Under the pieces are notes generated by a model. It did no database searches and was not told the origin of the DNA. It worked only from the letters and a program-made list of their open reading frames with translations. DNA of 64,000 nucleotides from Candidatus Gastranaerophilales bacterium (GTDB lineage: Bacteria; Cyanobacteriota; Vampirovibrionia; Gastranaerophilales; Gastranaerophilaceae). Positions 52,687 through 60,101 of this stretch are shown here, piece after piece. The stretch covers positions 1 through 64,000 of the forward strand of contig CALUUK010000006.1 of assembly GCA_944323955.1 (NCBI GenBank), written 5' to 3'. The first letter of the stretch is position 1. Every line of letters starts with the position of its first letter. The position numbers and the translations under genes were made by a program.

Positions 52687-52718
52687 TGCGGGGTTATAAT
52701 TCCTTCCACAACCCCGCA
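52687..52718 (+). other. GC-rich stem-loop between the repressor gene and umuC
   Basis: Nine-base stem TGCGGGGTT/AACCCCGCA (52687-52695 with 52710-52718), about 30 bases after the repressor stop. No T run follows, so it is not a clear terminator; it may stabilise or partly attenuate the umuC part of the message. Confidence 0.6.
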
Positions 52719-52738
52719 GACTTTCTTTAAGGATTATT

Positions 52739-53971
52739 ATGGATAATAAGAAAATAATACTTGCAGACGGAAATAATTTTTTTGCTTCTTGCGAACAGGC
52801 AGTTAATCCCTCATTAAAAGGGAAACCTTTGTGTGTATTAAGTAATAATGACGGATGTATTATTGCCCGTTCAAATGAAGCAAAGCAATTGGGCATAAAA
52901 ATGGGAATGCCTTATTTTATGGCAAAAAAAGCATTTCCGAAAGCAATATATAAAAGTTCAAACTTTGCTTTGTATCATGATATGTCACAACGAATGATGC
53001 AGCGTTTATCCGGATATTCAGACTTAATTGACATTTATTCAATTGATGAAGCCTTTCTTGATATAACCGGAATGGACAGAGTTTTTAAAACCTCATATAA
53101 AAATTTAATCACCGAAATAAAAAAAGATATTGAAACCCATATAGGATTGAGTATATCAATAGGATTAGCATCATCCGTTATTTTAGCTAAAGCGGCAAAT
53201 CATAAAGCAAAAAAAAGCACGGGGATTTACATTATAGAACAAAATGAAATAATGAATGAATTAAACGAAATTCCGGTGGAAGAAATTTGGGGAATAGGAA
53301 AAAATACCGCCCGAAAACTGCGTTCTTACGGAATTTTCTACGCTGCGGATATTTTAAAAAAAGATGATAATTTTTACAGAAATATTTTAGGAAAAAAAGG
53401 GCTTGAACTAAAATATGAATTATCCGGACTCAGTGTAATTCCTGTAACCGGAATTGAAAAAAAACCGAAATCAATTCAAAGAACAAGGGCTTTCCCTGAG
53501 TTTTCAGACAATAAAGACTATATTCAAACAGAAATTATGATGCATCTTCACAATGTTTGCAAAAAACTTCGTGAAAATAACCTTGAAACCGGTGCAATAT
53601 CCGTAATGCTCAGAACAAAAGATTTTAAAGTTATTTATTTCGGTGATACAACAGTAAATCCTACAAGCAGTGAAATTGAACTTACTAAAAAGGTAAATGA
53701 ACTGTTTAATAAAATATATAAAAAAGGAATTGTTTATCGTTCGTCGGGCGTTTGGGCAGCAAATCTGCAAGATATTCAAAAACAGCAGCTTTCGCTTTTT
53801 AAAAATCCCCAAAGAGAAAAAGGTGAGAAAATCTCTTCAGTTATTGACAAAATAGAAAACAAATTCGGAAAAGGAACATTAGCCGTAGGGAAAACAGGGA
53901 TAAAAGATATCATGGAAAATCATAAATATAAAAGTCATTTAGATACTGACGGAACAGATATAAGCTGTTGA
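52739..53971 (+). CDS. umuC: DNA polymerase V catalytic subunit UmuC-like (Y family)
   Basis: 410 residues. Error-prone translesion polymerase. N-terminal catalytic Asp in LADGNNFFASCEQ, the SIDEAFLDITG block with the other acidic residues, helix-hairpin-helix IWGIGKNTARKL, and the UmuC-type C-terminus with QLSLF, a likely beta-clamp-binding site. It is preceded by AAGGA. With the upstream repressor it forms a self-regulated SOS mutagenesis cassette. The 3' end overlaps the convergent flavoprotein gene by 33 bases. Confidence 0.95.
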   Translation: MDNKKIILADGNNFFASCEQAVNPSLKGKPLCVLSNNDGCIIARSNEAKQLGIKMGMPYFMAKKAFPKAIYKSSNFALYHDMSQRMMQRLSGYSDLIDIYSIDEAFLDITGMDRVFKTSYKNLITEIKKDIETHIGLSISIGLASSVILAKAANHKAKKSTGIYIIEQNEIMNELNEIPVEEIWGIGKNTARKLRSYGIFYAADILKKDDNFYRNILGKKGLELKYELSGLSVIPVTGIEKKPKSIQRTRAFPEFSDNKDYIQTEIMMHLHNVCKKLRENNLETGAISVMLRTKDFKVIYFGDTTVNPTSSEIELTKKVNELFNKIYKKGIVYRSSGVWAANLQDIQKQQLSLFKNPQREKGEKISSVIDKIENKFGKGTLAVGKTGIKDIMENHKYKSHLDTDGTDISC

Positions 53972-55150
53972 CCAGCAGTTTTGCAAATTAAATCCTCCCG
54001 TAAATCCGTCTATATTAAGGACTTCTCCCGTAAAATATAAACCGGGTGTAATTTTTGATTCCATTGTTTTAGGATTTATTTCTTTTAAATCAACACCGCC
54101 TGCCGTAACTATTTCGGAATCTTTTATTCTCTTTACGGCATGTACTTTAAAATCAAATAAAGCATTCATTAGAATTTCTTTTTCCGATTTTTTTATTTGA
54201 GCAGCCTGCTTGTTTGCGTCTATATTCGACACTGAGAGAATAACGGAAATAAATTTTTCGGGTGCAAATTTTGAGAAAATATTTTTAATCGTTTTTTTAG
54301 AATTGTTCTTTATTTCCGATTCTACTTGTTCTGGAGGAACATTTGTCAAACGGAAGCTGATTTCAAGGGGATTTTCGGTACTATATTCATCATAAGCCGA
54401 TAATGCCGAAATTTTAAATATTAAAGGCCCCGATATTGACTTATGAGTAAAAAGCATATCCCCCTCAGCAAAGTACTTATTTTTGTTATAAATCGCTTTT
54501 GCGCTCACCGACTTAAATGTAAGCCCCGAAAGAGAATAAAAATCTTTTTCTTTAATATCAAGGGCTGTCAAAGACGGTTTTAATTCAACTATTTTGTGTC
54601 CGGATGATTTCGCCAATTCAAATCCGCCGCCTTTTCCTCCTGTTGCAATGACCACCTTATCAAAAATATATGATGAATGTTTTGTTCCAAGTTCAAAACC
54701 ATCTGTTTTTTTATAAACCGACACTACATTTTCCCGGATAATATGAATATTTTGTCCTTTTAAATGAGAGGAAAGTTTTTTTATAACATCAACCGAACTA
54801 TTCGACGAAGGAAAGACTCTATTATCTTCCTGTACATATGTTTTTATACCCAGATCGTTAAATAATCTGCGGGTTCTGTCAACACCAAAACGCGACAAAA
54901 CGGAAAGTAAAAACTTATCACCTCGGGGATAGTTTTTAACAAACTCCCGTACATCTTTTTGCTCAAAAGTAATATTACATCTTCCGCCGCCTGTAGGAAG
55001 CAAAGTAGAAAACGGCGGTTTTTCATCAAAAAGAAATACATTATTATAAGGATTTTTCCCGAGTAACAGGGTCAAAAAAGCACCCGAAGCGCCCGCACCC
55101 GCCACGGCAATATTTTTATATACCTGCTCTTGTTCCGTAAAGGTAGACAT
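53939..55150 (-). CDS. HI0933/BaiN-like NAD(P)/FAD-dependent oxidoreductase
   Basis: About 403 residues from the ATG at 55150. The frame is open to 55213, but the extra part lies in folK. FAD motif AGAGASGAFLTLLL, the family block LPTGGGRCNIT, ATGGKGGGFELAKSSGH, and the C-terminal TAGGVDLKEINPKTMESK with FTGEVLNIDGFTGGFNLQ are diagnostic. Cytoplasmic flavoprotein; BaiN reduces bile acid intermediates in clostridia, but most members have no assigned substrate. It overlaps folK by 35 bases, implying coupled translation. Confidence 0.9.
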   Translation of the reverse strand: MSTFTEQEQVYKNIAVAGAGASGAFLTLLLGKNPYNNVFLFDEKPPFSTLLPTGGGRCNITFEQKDVREFVKNYPRGDKFLLSVLSRFGVDRTRRLFNDLGIKTYVQEDNRVFPSSNSSVDVIKKLSSHLKGQNIHIIRENVVSVYKKTDGFELGTKHSSYIFDKVVIATGGKGGGFELAKSSGHKIVELKPSLTALDIKEKDFYSLSGLTFKSVSAKAIYNKNKYFAEGDMLFTHKSISGPLIFKISALSAYDEYSTENPLEISFRLTNVPPEQVESEIKNNSKKTIKNIFSKFAPEKFISVILSVSNIDANKQAAQIKKSEKEILMNALFDFKVHAVKRIKDSEIVTAGGVDLKEINPKTMESKITPGLYFTGEVLNIDGFTGGFNLQNCWSTAYICSVSI

Positions 55151-55622
55151 CATCCAATGTTTCCAATGCTTCATGCAATTCCAATAATGACTTTTTATAT
55201 TTAGGATGTTCATAATCAGGAATCAATTCAAGCAAAGGAACAATTGCAAATGCCCTTTCATGCAGGTGAGGATGAGGAACAACCAAATCAGGTTCATTAA
55301 TAACCATATCTCCGTAAAACAGAATATCTATATCAATGCATCTTGCCTCATAACCTTTTGTTTCCGATTTTTTTCTTCCCATACGAACTTCGGTATTTTT
55401 ACACAAATCAAGCAATTCTCTCGGAGAAAGTTTTGTTTTAATTTCTATAACGGCATTAACAAACCAATCCAAATCTTTATTTCCCCAGGGTTCGGTTTCA
55501 TAAAAGGCAGATGAGCGGACAACCGTCACCATTTTACTTTCTGTAAGCAATTTAACAGCCTGCTGAACATAACCGAGTTTATCCCCGATATTAGAACCCA
55601 AACACAAATATGCTATTGCCAT
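55116..55622 (-). CDS. folK: HPPK, 6-hydroxymethyl-7,8-dihydropterin pyrophosphokinase
   Basis: 168 residues. Transfers pyrophosphate from ATP to the pterin in folate synthesis. Motifs: YLCLGSNIGDK at the start, SAFYETEPWG, and the metal-binding RCIDIDILFYGD followed by VPHPHLHERAFAIVPL. The ATG at 55622 follows AAAGGAG. No other folate genes are adjacent. The 170-base gap to ribE is AT-rich and contains no FMN riboswitch. Confidence 0.95.
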   Translation of the reverse strand: MAIAYLCLGSNIGDKLGYVQQAVKLLTESKMVTVVRSSAFYETEPWGNKDLDWFVNAVIEIKTKLSPRELLDLCKNTEVRMGRKKSETKGYEARCIDIDILFYGDMVINEPDLVVPHPHLHERAFAIVPLLELIPDYEHPKYKKSLLELHEALETLDDVYLYGTRAGI

Positions 55623-55792
55623 AAGAACTCCTTTGACCGTATATTAAAATGCATTACAGATATATATAGCCTTTCAGTTATATTGTATTATTTTTTTATT
55701 GTGTTTACAACTAAATTTTGTTTTAAATTAATAATTGTAATAATAATTAAAATACACTAAAACAGTACCGCTTTTTATGTTACACTGCTTTT

Positions 55793-56434
55793 ATGTTTAC
55801 AGGGTTAATTGAAGAACAGGGAATGGTAAAAAGCATAAAAACAACTTCAGAAGGAATGGAGTTGACTGTTGAATGCTCTATTATCCCATCTGATGTCAAA
55901 GAAGGAGCAAGTATATGCATTAACGGAGCATGCCAGTCCGTAATAAGTTTTGATAAAAAACATATAACAGTACAAGCATCTAATGAAACTTTAAAAGTAA
56001 CTAATTTTAAAGAATTGAATGTCGGAGACAAAGTTAATCTTGAAAGAGCTTTAACCTTAAATACAAGAATTGACGGACATATTGTCTCGGGTCACATTGA
56101 TTGCACCGCAGAATTTTTATATGCAAAAGTTGACGGATTTTCAAAAAGATTATTTTTTAAAATGCCGAAAGAATATCTGAAATATATAATTTATAAAGGT
56201 TCAATTTCCATAAATGGTGTAAGTCTTACGGTTGCAGAAATAAACGGTGATATTTTTTCCGCAGAATTGATTCCGGACACTTTAAGAAAAGTCAATCTTG
56301 CAGATTTAAAAAAAGGTGATAAAGTTAACATTGAAACAGATTTATTTGCTAAATACACGGAAAAAATTTATAATTCAAGTAAAAGCGCAGGCAGTATAAC
56401 ATACGGTTTTTTAGCCGAGAACGGATTTGTGTAA
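55793..56434 (+). CDS. ribE: Riboflavin synthase, alpha chain
   Basis: 213 residues with the two tandem lumazine-binding barrels: MFTGLIEEQG opens the first, and ERALTLNTRIDGHIVSGHID and GSISINGVSLTVAEI mark the second. It dismutates two 6,7-dimethyl-8-ribityllumazine molecules to riboflavin. There is no ribosome binding site; a TATGTT (55776-55781) about 11 bases before the ATG could be the -10, giving a very short leader. ribBA follows immediately; ribD and ribH are not here. Confidence 0.95.
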   Translation: MFTGLIEEQGMVKSIKTTSEGMELTVECSIIPSDVKEGASICINGACQSVISFDKKHITVQASNETLKVTNFKELNVGDKVNLERALTLNTRIDGHIVSGHIDCTAEFLYAKVDGFSKRLFFKMPKEYLKYIIYKGSISINGVSLTVAEINGDIFSAELIPDTLRKVNLADLKKGDKVNIETDLFAKYTEKIYNSSKSAGSITYGFLAENGFV

Positions 56435-56435
56435 A

Positions 56436-57650
56436 ATGACAGAAATAAAATTTAATACAATAGAAGAAGCAATAGAAGATTTCAGACGCGGAATACCGGT
56501 TATAGTAGCCGATGATGAAGACAGAGAAAATGAAGGTGATGTAATAATTCCGGCGCAGTTTGCAACACCCGAAATAGTCAATTTTCTTATCTCTCATTGT
56601 AAAGGAGTATTGTGTCTCGCTCTTACCCGTGAAAAAGCGGAGAAATTAGAGTTGACAGAAATGGTAAACCATAATACTGATCCGAAAGGAACCGCATTCA
56701 CACAAAGTATTGACGCCGTTAAAAAATTCGGAGTAACAACAGGTGTAAGCGCATTTGACAGAGCCAAAACGATAGAAGTAGCAATTGCAAACGACGCATT
56801 GCCGTCAGACCTGTCACGTCCCGGGCACGTATTTCCGCTCATTGCAAGAGCCGGCGGAGTGCTTGAAAGAGTGGGCCACACGGAAGCATCCGTTGATCTT
56901 GCCAGACTTGCGGGACTTACGCCTGCTGCCGTAATTTGCGAAATAGTCAATGAAGACGGAACAATGGCAAGAAGAGACAATCTTATGGAATTTTCAAGAA
57001 AACATAATTTGAAGTTCATAACAGTTGCTCAATTAATAGAATATCGTCTGAAAAAAGAAATGTTTATGAAGAGGGAAGCTGTTGCAAACCTGCCTTCGGA
57101 TTTCGGCGATTTTAAAGTATACGGTTATATAAATCAAATTTCAGGAGTTGACCAAGTCGCAATAGTAAAAGATGACGGAACAGATAAAATCCCGCTTGTA
57201 AGAGTGCATTCCGAATGTTTAACGGGTGACATATTCCACTCAAAAAGATGTGATTGCCAAAACCAGCTGGAAACTGCATTAAGACTTATAAATGACTATG
57301 GCAAAGGCGCTCTTATATATATGAGAGGGCATGAAGGCAGAGGGATAGGGCTTGTAAACAAGATAAAAGCATATGCCCTTCAGGAAAAAGGACAGGACAC
57401 CGTTGAAGCAAATATCTCGCTGGGTTTTCTGCCTGATTTACGAAATTACGGCATTGGTGCTCAAATATTGAGAGATTTAGGTTATACAAAATTCAAACTT
57501 ATAACAAATAATCCGACAAAAATAGTAGCATTAAAAGGCTACGGGCTTGAAGTAACGGAACGTGTTGCTCTAAGAACGCCTTTAAATAAATATAATGAAA
57601 AATATATGCATACAAAAGTCGACAAAATGGAACACTTAATTGATATATAG
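56436..57650 (+). CDS. ribBA: Bifunctional DHBP synthase/GTP cyclohydrolase II
   Basis: 404 residues. The N-terminal half makes 3,4-dihydroxy-2-butanone 4-phosphate (VADDEDRENEGD, HTEASVDLARLAG). The C-terminal half is GTP cyclohydrolase II with zinc cysteines in SECLTGDIFHSKRCDC and the MRGHEGRGIGL block. Both active sites look intact. It supplies both precursors for riboflavin. The ATG at 56436 lies 1 base after the ribE stop; an in-frame ATG at 56427 overlaps ribE. Confidence 0.97.
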   Translation: MTEIKFNTIEEAIEDFRRGIPVIVADDEDRENEGDVIIPAQFATPEIVNFLISHCKGVLCLALTREKAEKLELTEMVNHNTDPKGTAFTQSIDAVKKFGVTTGVSAFDRAKTIEVAIANDALPSDLSRPGHVFPLIARAGGVLERVGHTEASVDLARLAGLTPAAVICEIVNEDGTMARRDNLMEFSRKHNLKFITVAQLIEYRLKKEMFMKREAVANLPSDFGDFKVYGYINQISGVDQVAIVKDDGTDKIPLVRVHSECLTGDIFHSKRCDCQNQLETALRLINDYGKGALIYMRGHEGRGIGLVNKIKAYALQEKGQDTVEANISLGFLPDLRNYGIGAQILRDLGYTKFKLITNNPTKIVALKGYGLEVTERVALRTPLNKYNEKYMHTKVDKMEHLIDI

Positions 57651-57659
57651 GAAAAAATT

Positions 57660-58655
57660 ATGGGAAGCATAACTATATACAAAGTTGAACCTTATAACAG
57701 CACTTATTACCGGATTTTTTCGGGAGTTTATAATGATTTCCGGCAAAATGCAGCAACGGATTATAATTTTGAACTTTCGCCTTTGGAATATGACAAATTT
57801 ATCAAAAGCATTGAACAAGGACTTATCCATTGCCTTATTCTCTTTGAAGATAATATTCCGACAGGATTTTTAGTATATACAACTTTAATCTCCGAGTCTT
57901 TGGAATTAAATATTATTCACTGCATCGGCACTGAAAATATAAATGCAAAGAGAAAACTGCTTTTGGAAAAATTTATTGAAATAAATAAACGATTAATGCG
58001 TGAAAAAGTTGTAACATATCCGATGCTGGGCAAGCAATCATCATTTGTTCAAGACATACTTGAATACGGATTTAAAACGGTAAACACTTCTGTCATGGTA
58101 TTTAATTTAACAGATATTACATCTATAAATAAAACAAAAGAAATGTACGTTCCGGAACTTTCAAAAGAATATCAAATTACCAATTGGCAGACAACATATT
58201 TCAAGGAAGCTGCAGAAGTAATACATCAGGCATTCAAAGATTCTTCAGATGCACTATTTGACAACAGATTTAAATCATACAACGGCTCTCGTGATATACT
58301 TGAGAAAATAACCGAAAATATATACGGACAATTCTTACCGGGAATAACAAAGGTTCTTTTATACAAAAGACGTCCGGTTGCATTCTGTTTTGCTAATTTA
58401 ACCAATAATGAAATAGCAAATGTACCGATTGTAGCTGTCTTAAAGAAGCACAGACATAAAGGTTTCGGCAAAATTCTTTTAAAACGTCTTGTTGATGACC
58501 TTTTCAATTCCGCAATATCAGGCGGGTGGGGATTAAAAGAACTTAACGCAAGCTGCGATTCGGATAATATTGCCGCAGTGAATATGTACACGGCAAACGG
58601 ATTTACGGAAAGTTATTCATATCCGCAGGCATACCACAAAGTAATAGGAACATAA
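57660..58655 (+). CDS. GNAT-family acetyltransferase with two GNAT-like halves
   Basis: 331 residues. The C-terminal half (about 165-331) is a clear GNAT domain: acetyl-CoA loop RHKGFGKILLKRL and the NASCDSDNIAAVNMYTANGF segment. The N-terminal half (about 1-150) looks like a degenerate GNAT fold without the CoA loop. Substrate unknown. It starts 9 bases after ribBA and may be cotranscribed, though no link to riboflavin is evident. Confidence 0.8.
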   Translation: MGSITIYKVEPYNSTYYRIFSGVYNDFRQNAATDYNFELSPLEYDKFIKSIEQGLIHCLILFEDNIPTGFLVYTTLISESLELNIIHCIGTENINAKRKLLLEKFIEINKRLMREKVVTYPMLGKQSSFVQDILEYGFKTVNTSVMVFNLTDITSINKTKEMYVPELSKEYQITNWQTTYFKEAAEVIHQAFKDSSDALFDNRFKSYNGSRDILEKITENIYGQFLPGITKVLLYKRRPVAFCFANLTNNEIANVPIVAVLKKHRHKGFGKILLKRLVDDLFNSAISGGWGLKELNASCDSDNIAAVNMYTANGFTESYSYPQAYHKVIGT

Positions 58656-58670
58656 AATAAAAAGTTCCCG

Positions 58671-58874
58671 TCAGTTATTACTGAATACAACTTTCATTGT
58701 CGCAAGATTTTTTAACGCCAGCATCCGATGCTTGTTATCCTGTTCCTGATTTATATTAAAAATTCGTATAATACGCTGAATCTCATCAACTTGTTTCCTT
58801 GATGATAACTTATATACATTGCGAATAGGTTCCGTTTGTGTCCCAAAAATTACGCAAAGTTGATCTTCGTTCAT
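58671..58874 (-). CDS. Small hypothetical protein
   Basis: 67 residues, basic, helical by composition, beginning MNEDQLCVIFGTQTEPIRN. The ATG at 58874 has an unusually strong GGGGGA ribosome binding site on the minus strand, which supports a real gene. It converges on the GNAT gene with a 15-base gap. No family recognised. Confidence 0.6.
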   Translation of the reverse strand: MNEDQLCVIFGTQTEPIRNVYKLSSRKQVDEIQRIIRIFNINQEQDNKHRMLALKNLATMKVVFSNN

Positions 58875-59040
58875 TATTTTCCCCCAAAAAGAAAGTCCAA
58901 ACCAAAATTTTTCCCCTATATTTATATAAAGTTTTTTCAGACGCGAAAATTGCCTTTTAATTTAACAATTATTAAACTTTTTGTTACAATTAATACATAT
59001 ATAAAAAATATTCAGATATCACATAAAAGGAAAATTTATT

Positions 59041-59484
59041 ATGATTATTGATACTTTAGAAAATTGTGAAAAATATATAACACTGCATAAAGATTTTAAA
59101 CTTGTTTTTGATTATATTCATTCACATAATCTTACGGAAAAAGAATGCGGCAGATATGAACTTAGAGGAAGCGAAGTTTTCTTTAATTTGCAGGAATATG
59201 AAACAAAGCCGGTTCAGAAACTTGAAGCCCACAAAAAATATATTGACATTCAAGTTGTAGTATCCGGAGAAGAATATATGGGCTACACAAACATTGAAAA
59301 AACAAGTGTTTGTGAAAATTATGATGAGGAAAAAGATGTAGTATTTCTAAACGGAAATACGGATAAAATAAAAGCAGACAATACAACTTTTTTAATTTTT
59401 TACCCTCAAGATGCCCATATGCCGGCACTTTCCGTTAATGAGCCGAAACATGTAAAAAAGGCTATTTTTAAGATTTTAAAATAA
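59041..59484 (+). CDS. YhcH/YjgK/YiaL family protein
   Basis: 147 residues, full length for the family. HKKYIDIQVVVSGEEYMGYTN and the metal-binding FFPQDAHMP-type segment (here FYPQDAHMPALSVNEPKHVKKAIFKI) match this cupin-like family, linked in enterobacteria to sialic acid, ascorbate or galactoside operons and probably acting as sugar anomerase or isomerase. No sugar-catabolic genes are adjacent. The ATG follows AAAAGGAAAATTT. Confidence 0.88.
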   Translation: MIIDTLENCEKYITLHKDFKLVFDYIHSHNLTEKECGRYELRGSEVFFNLQEYETKPVQKLEAHKKYIDIQVVVSGEEYMGYTNIEKTSVCENYDEEKDVVFLNGNTDKIKADNTTFLIFYPQDAHMPALSVNEPKHVKKAIFKILK

Positions 59485-59573
59485 ATTTTTAACAATTGTA
59501 AACAATACACTGGAAAAATTCTCATAACCGAGTTAAAATACTGAAACACACTTAAGCAAAGGGGACGGAAAAC

Positions 59574-59684
59574 ATGAATAAAATCTCATTTTCTTATATT
59601 GTACGTGAAATTATAGACCTTTTTGCAAATTGGTTCTCTTCAAACGAAAAAACTTATGCTTTATGTCCTGTAAAGTATGATTAA
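59574..59684 (+). CDS. Putative 36-residue small protein
   Basis: ATG at 59574 to TAA at 59684, preceded by a strong AAAGGGGA ribosome binding site. The peptide starts MNKISFSYIVREIIDLFANW, with an amphipathic helix, and ends in a Cys-containing PVKYD tail. It sits alone in a gap of about 270 bases between two genes. The good ribosome binding site and well-placed stop favour a real small gene, but no family is recognised. Confidence 0.5.
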   Translation: MNKISFSYIVREIIDLFANWFSSNEKTYALCPVKYD

Positions 59685-59758
59685 TTAAGGTATATTTTTA
59701 AGCATGAAATTTTGTTAATAAGTTGCCTGTTTTGACTAAATTTTGTTCAATATAGGGT

Positions 59759-60100
59759 ATGACTGATGACAAAAACAGAAATGATAAAGTAATCAATCTA
59801 TTTAAAAAATCTTTGGACAGAGATGATACTTCAAGACAAAGATTTTTTAAGGGTTTTCAATACGTAAAACTCACAAAAGATGATAACGGTAATTATTTCA
59901 AAGAAGAAAATTTAAGAGAATACGCTCAGAAATGTTATTACATAATAAGCGTAATGAAAAATAACGGGATTGGGGTTGCTCTTTATAAATATAAAGTGCC
60001 TTATTCATCATTGCTGGATTTTTTTAATGTTTTCAGAAACAACGAATTATACGGTGAAATCGTTGATATAGAAAGATATATACCGGAAGATTTGGCTTAA
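59759..60100 (+). CDS. Hypothetical protein upstream of the radical SAM fusion
   Basis: 113 residues, charged, beginning MTDDKNRNDKVINLFKK. No membrane segment or known motif. The C-terminal part (LREYAQKCYYIISVMKNNGIGVALYKYKVP) is probably a mixed alpha/beta region. Its stop lies one base before the start of the radical SAM gene, so translation is coupled and it may work with that protein. The ribosome binding site is weak. Confidence 0.65.
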   Translation: MTDDKNRNDKVINLFKKSLDRDDTSRQRFFKGFQYVKLTKDDNGNYFKEENLREYAQKCYYIISVMKNNGIGVALYKYKVPYSSLLDFFNVFRNNELYGEIVDIERYIPEDLA

Positions 60101-60101
60101 A

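Noticed and set aside
52687-52718. Intrinsic terminator between the umuD-like gene and umuC
   Set aside because: The stem is strong but no T run follows on either strand, so it is listed only as a stem-loop.
55623-55792. FMN riboswitch before ribE
   Set aside because: The gap is AT-rich and lacks the conserved RFN element sequences and multi-stem layout.
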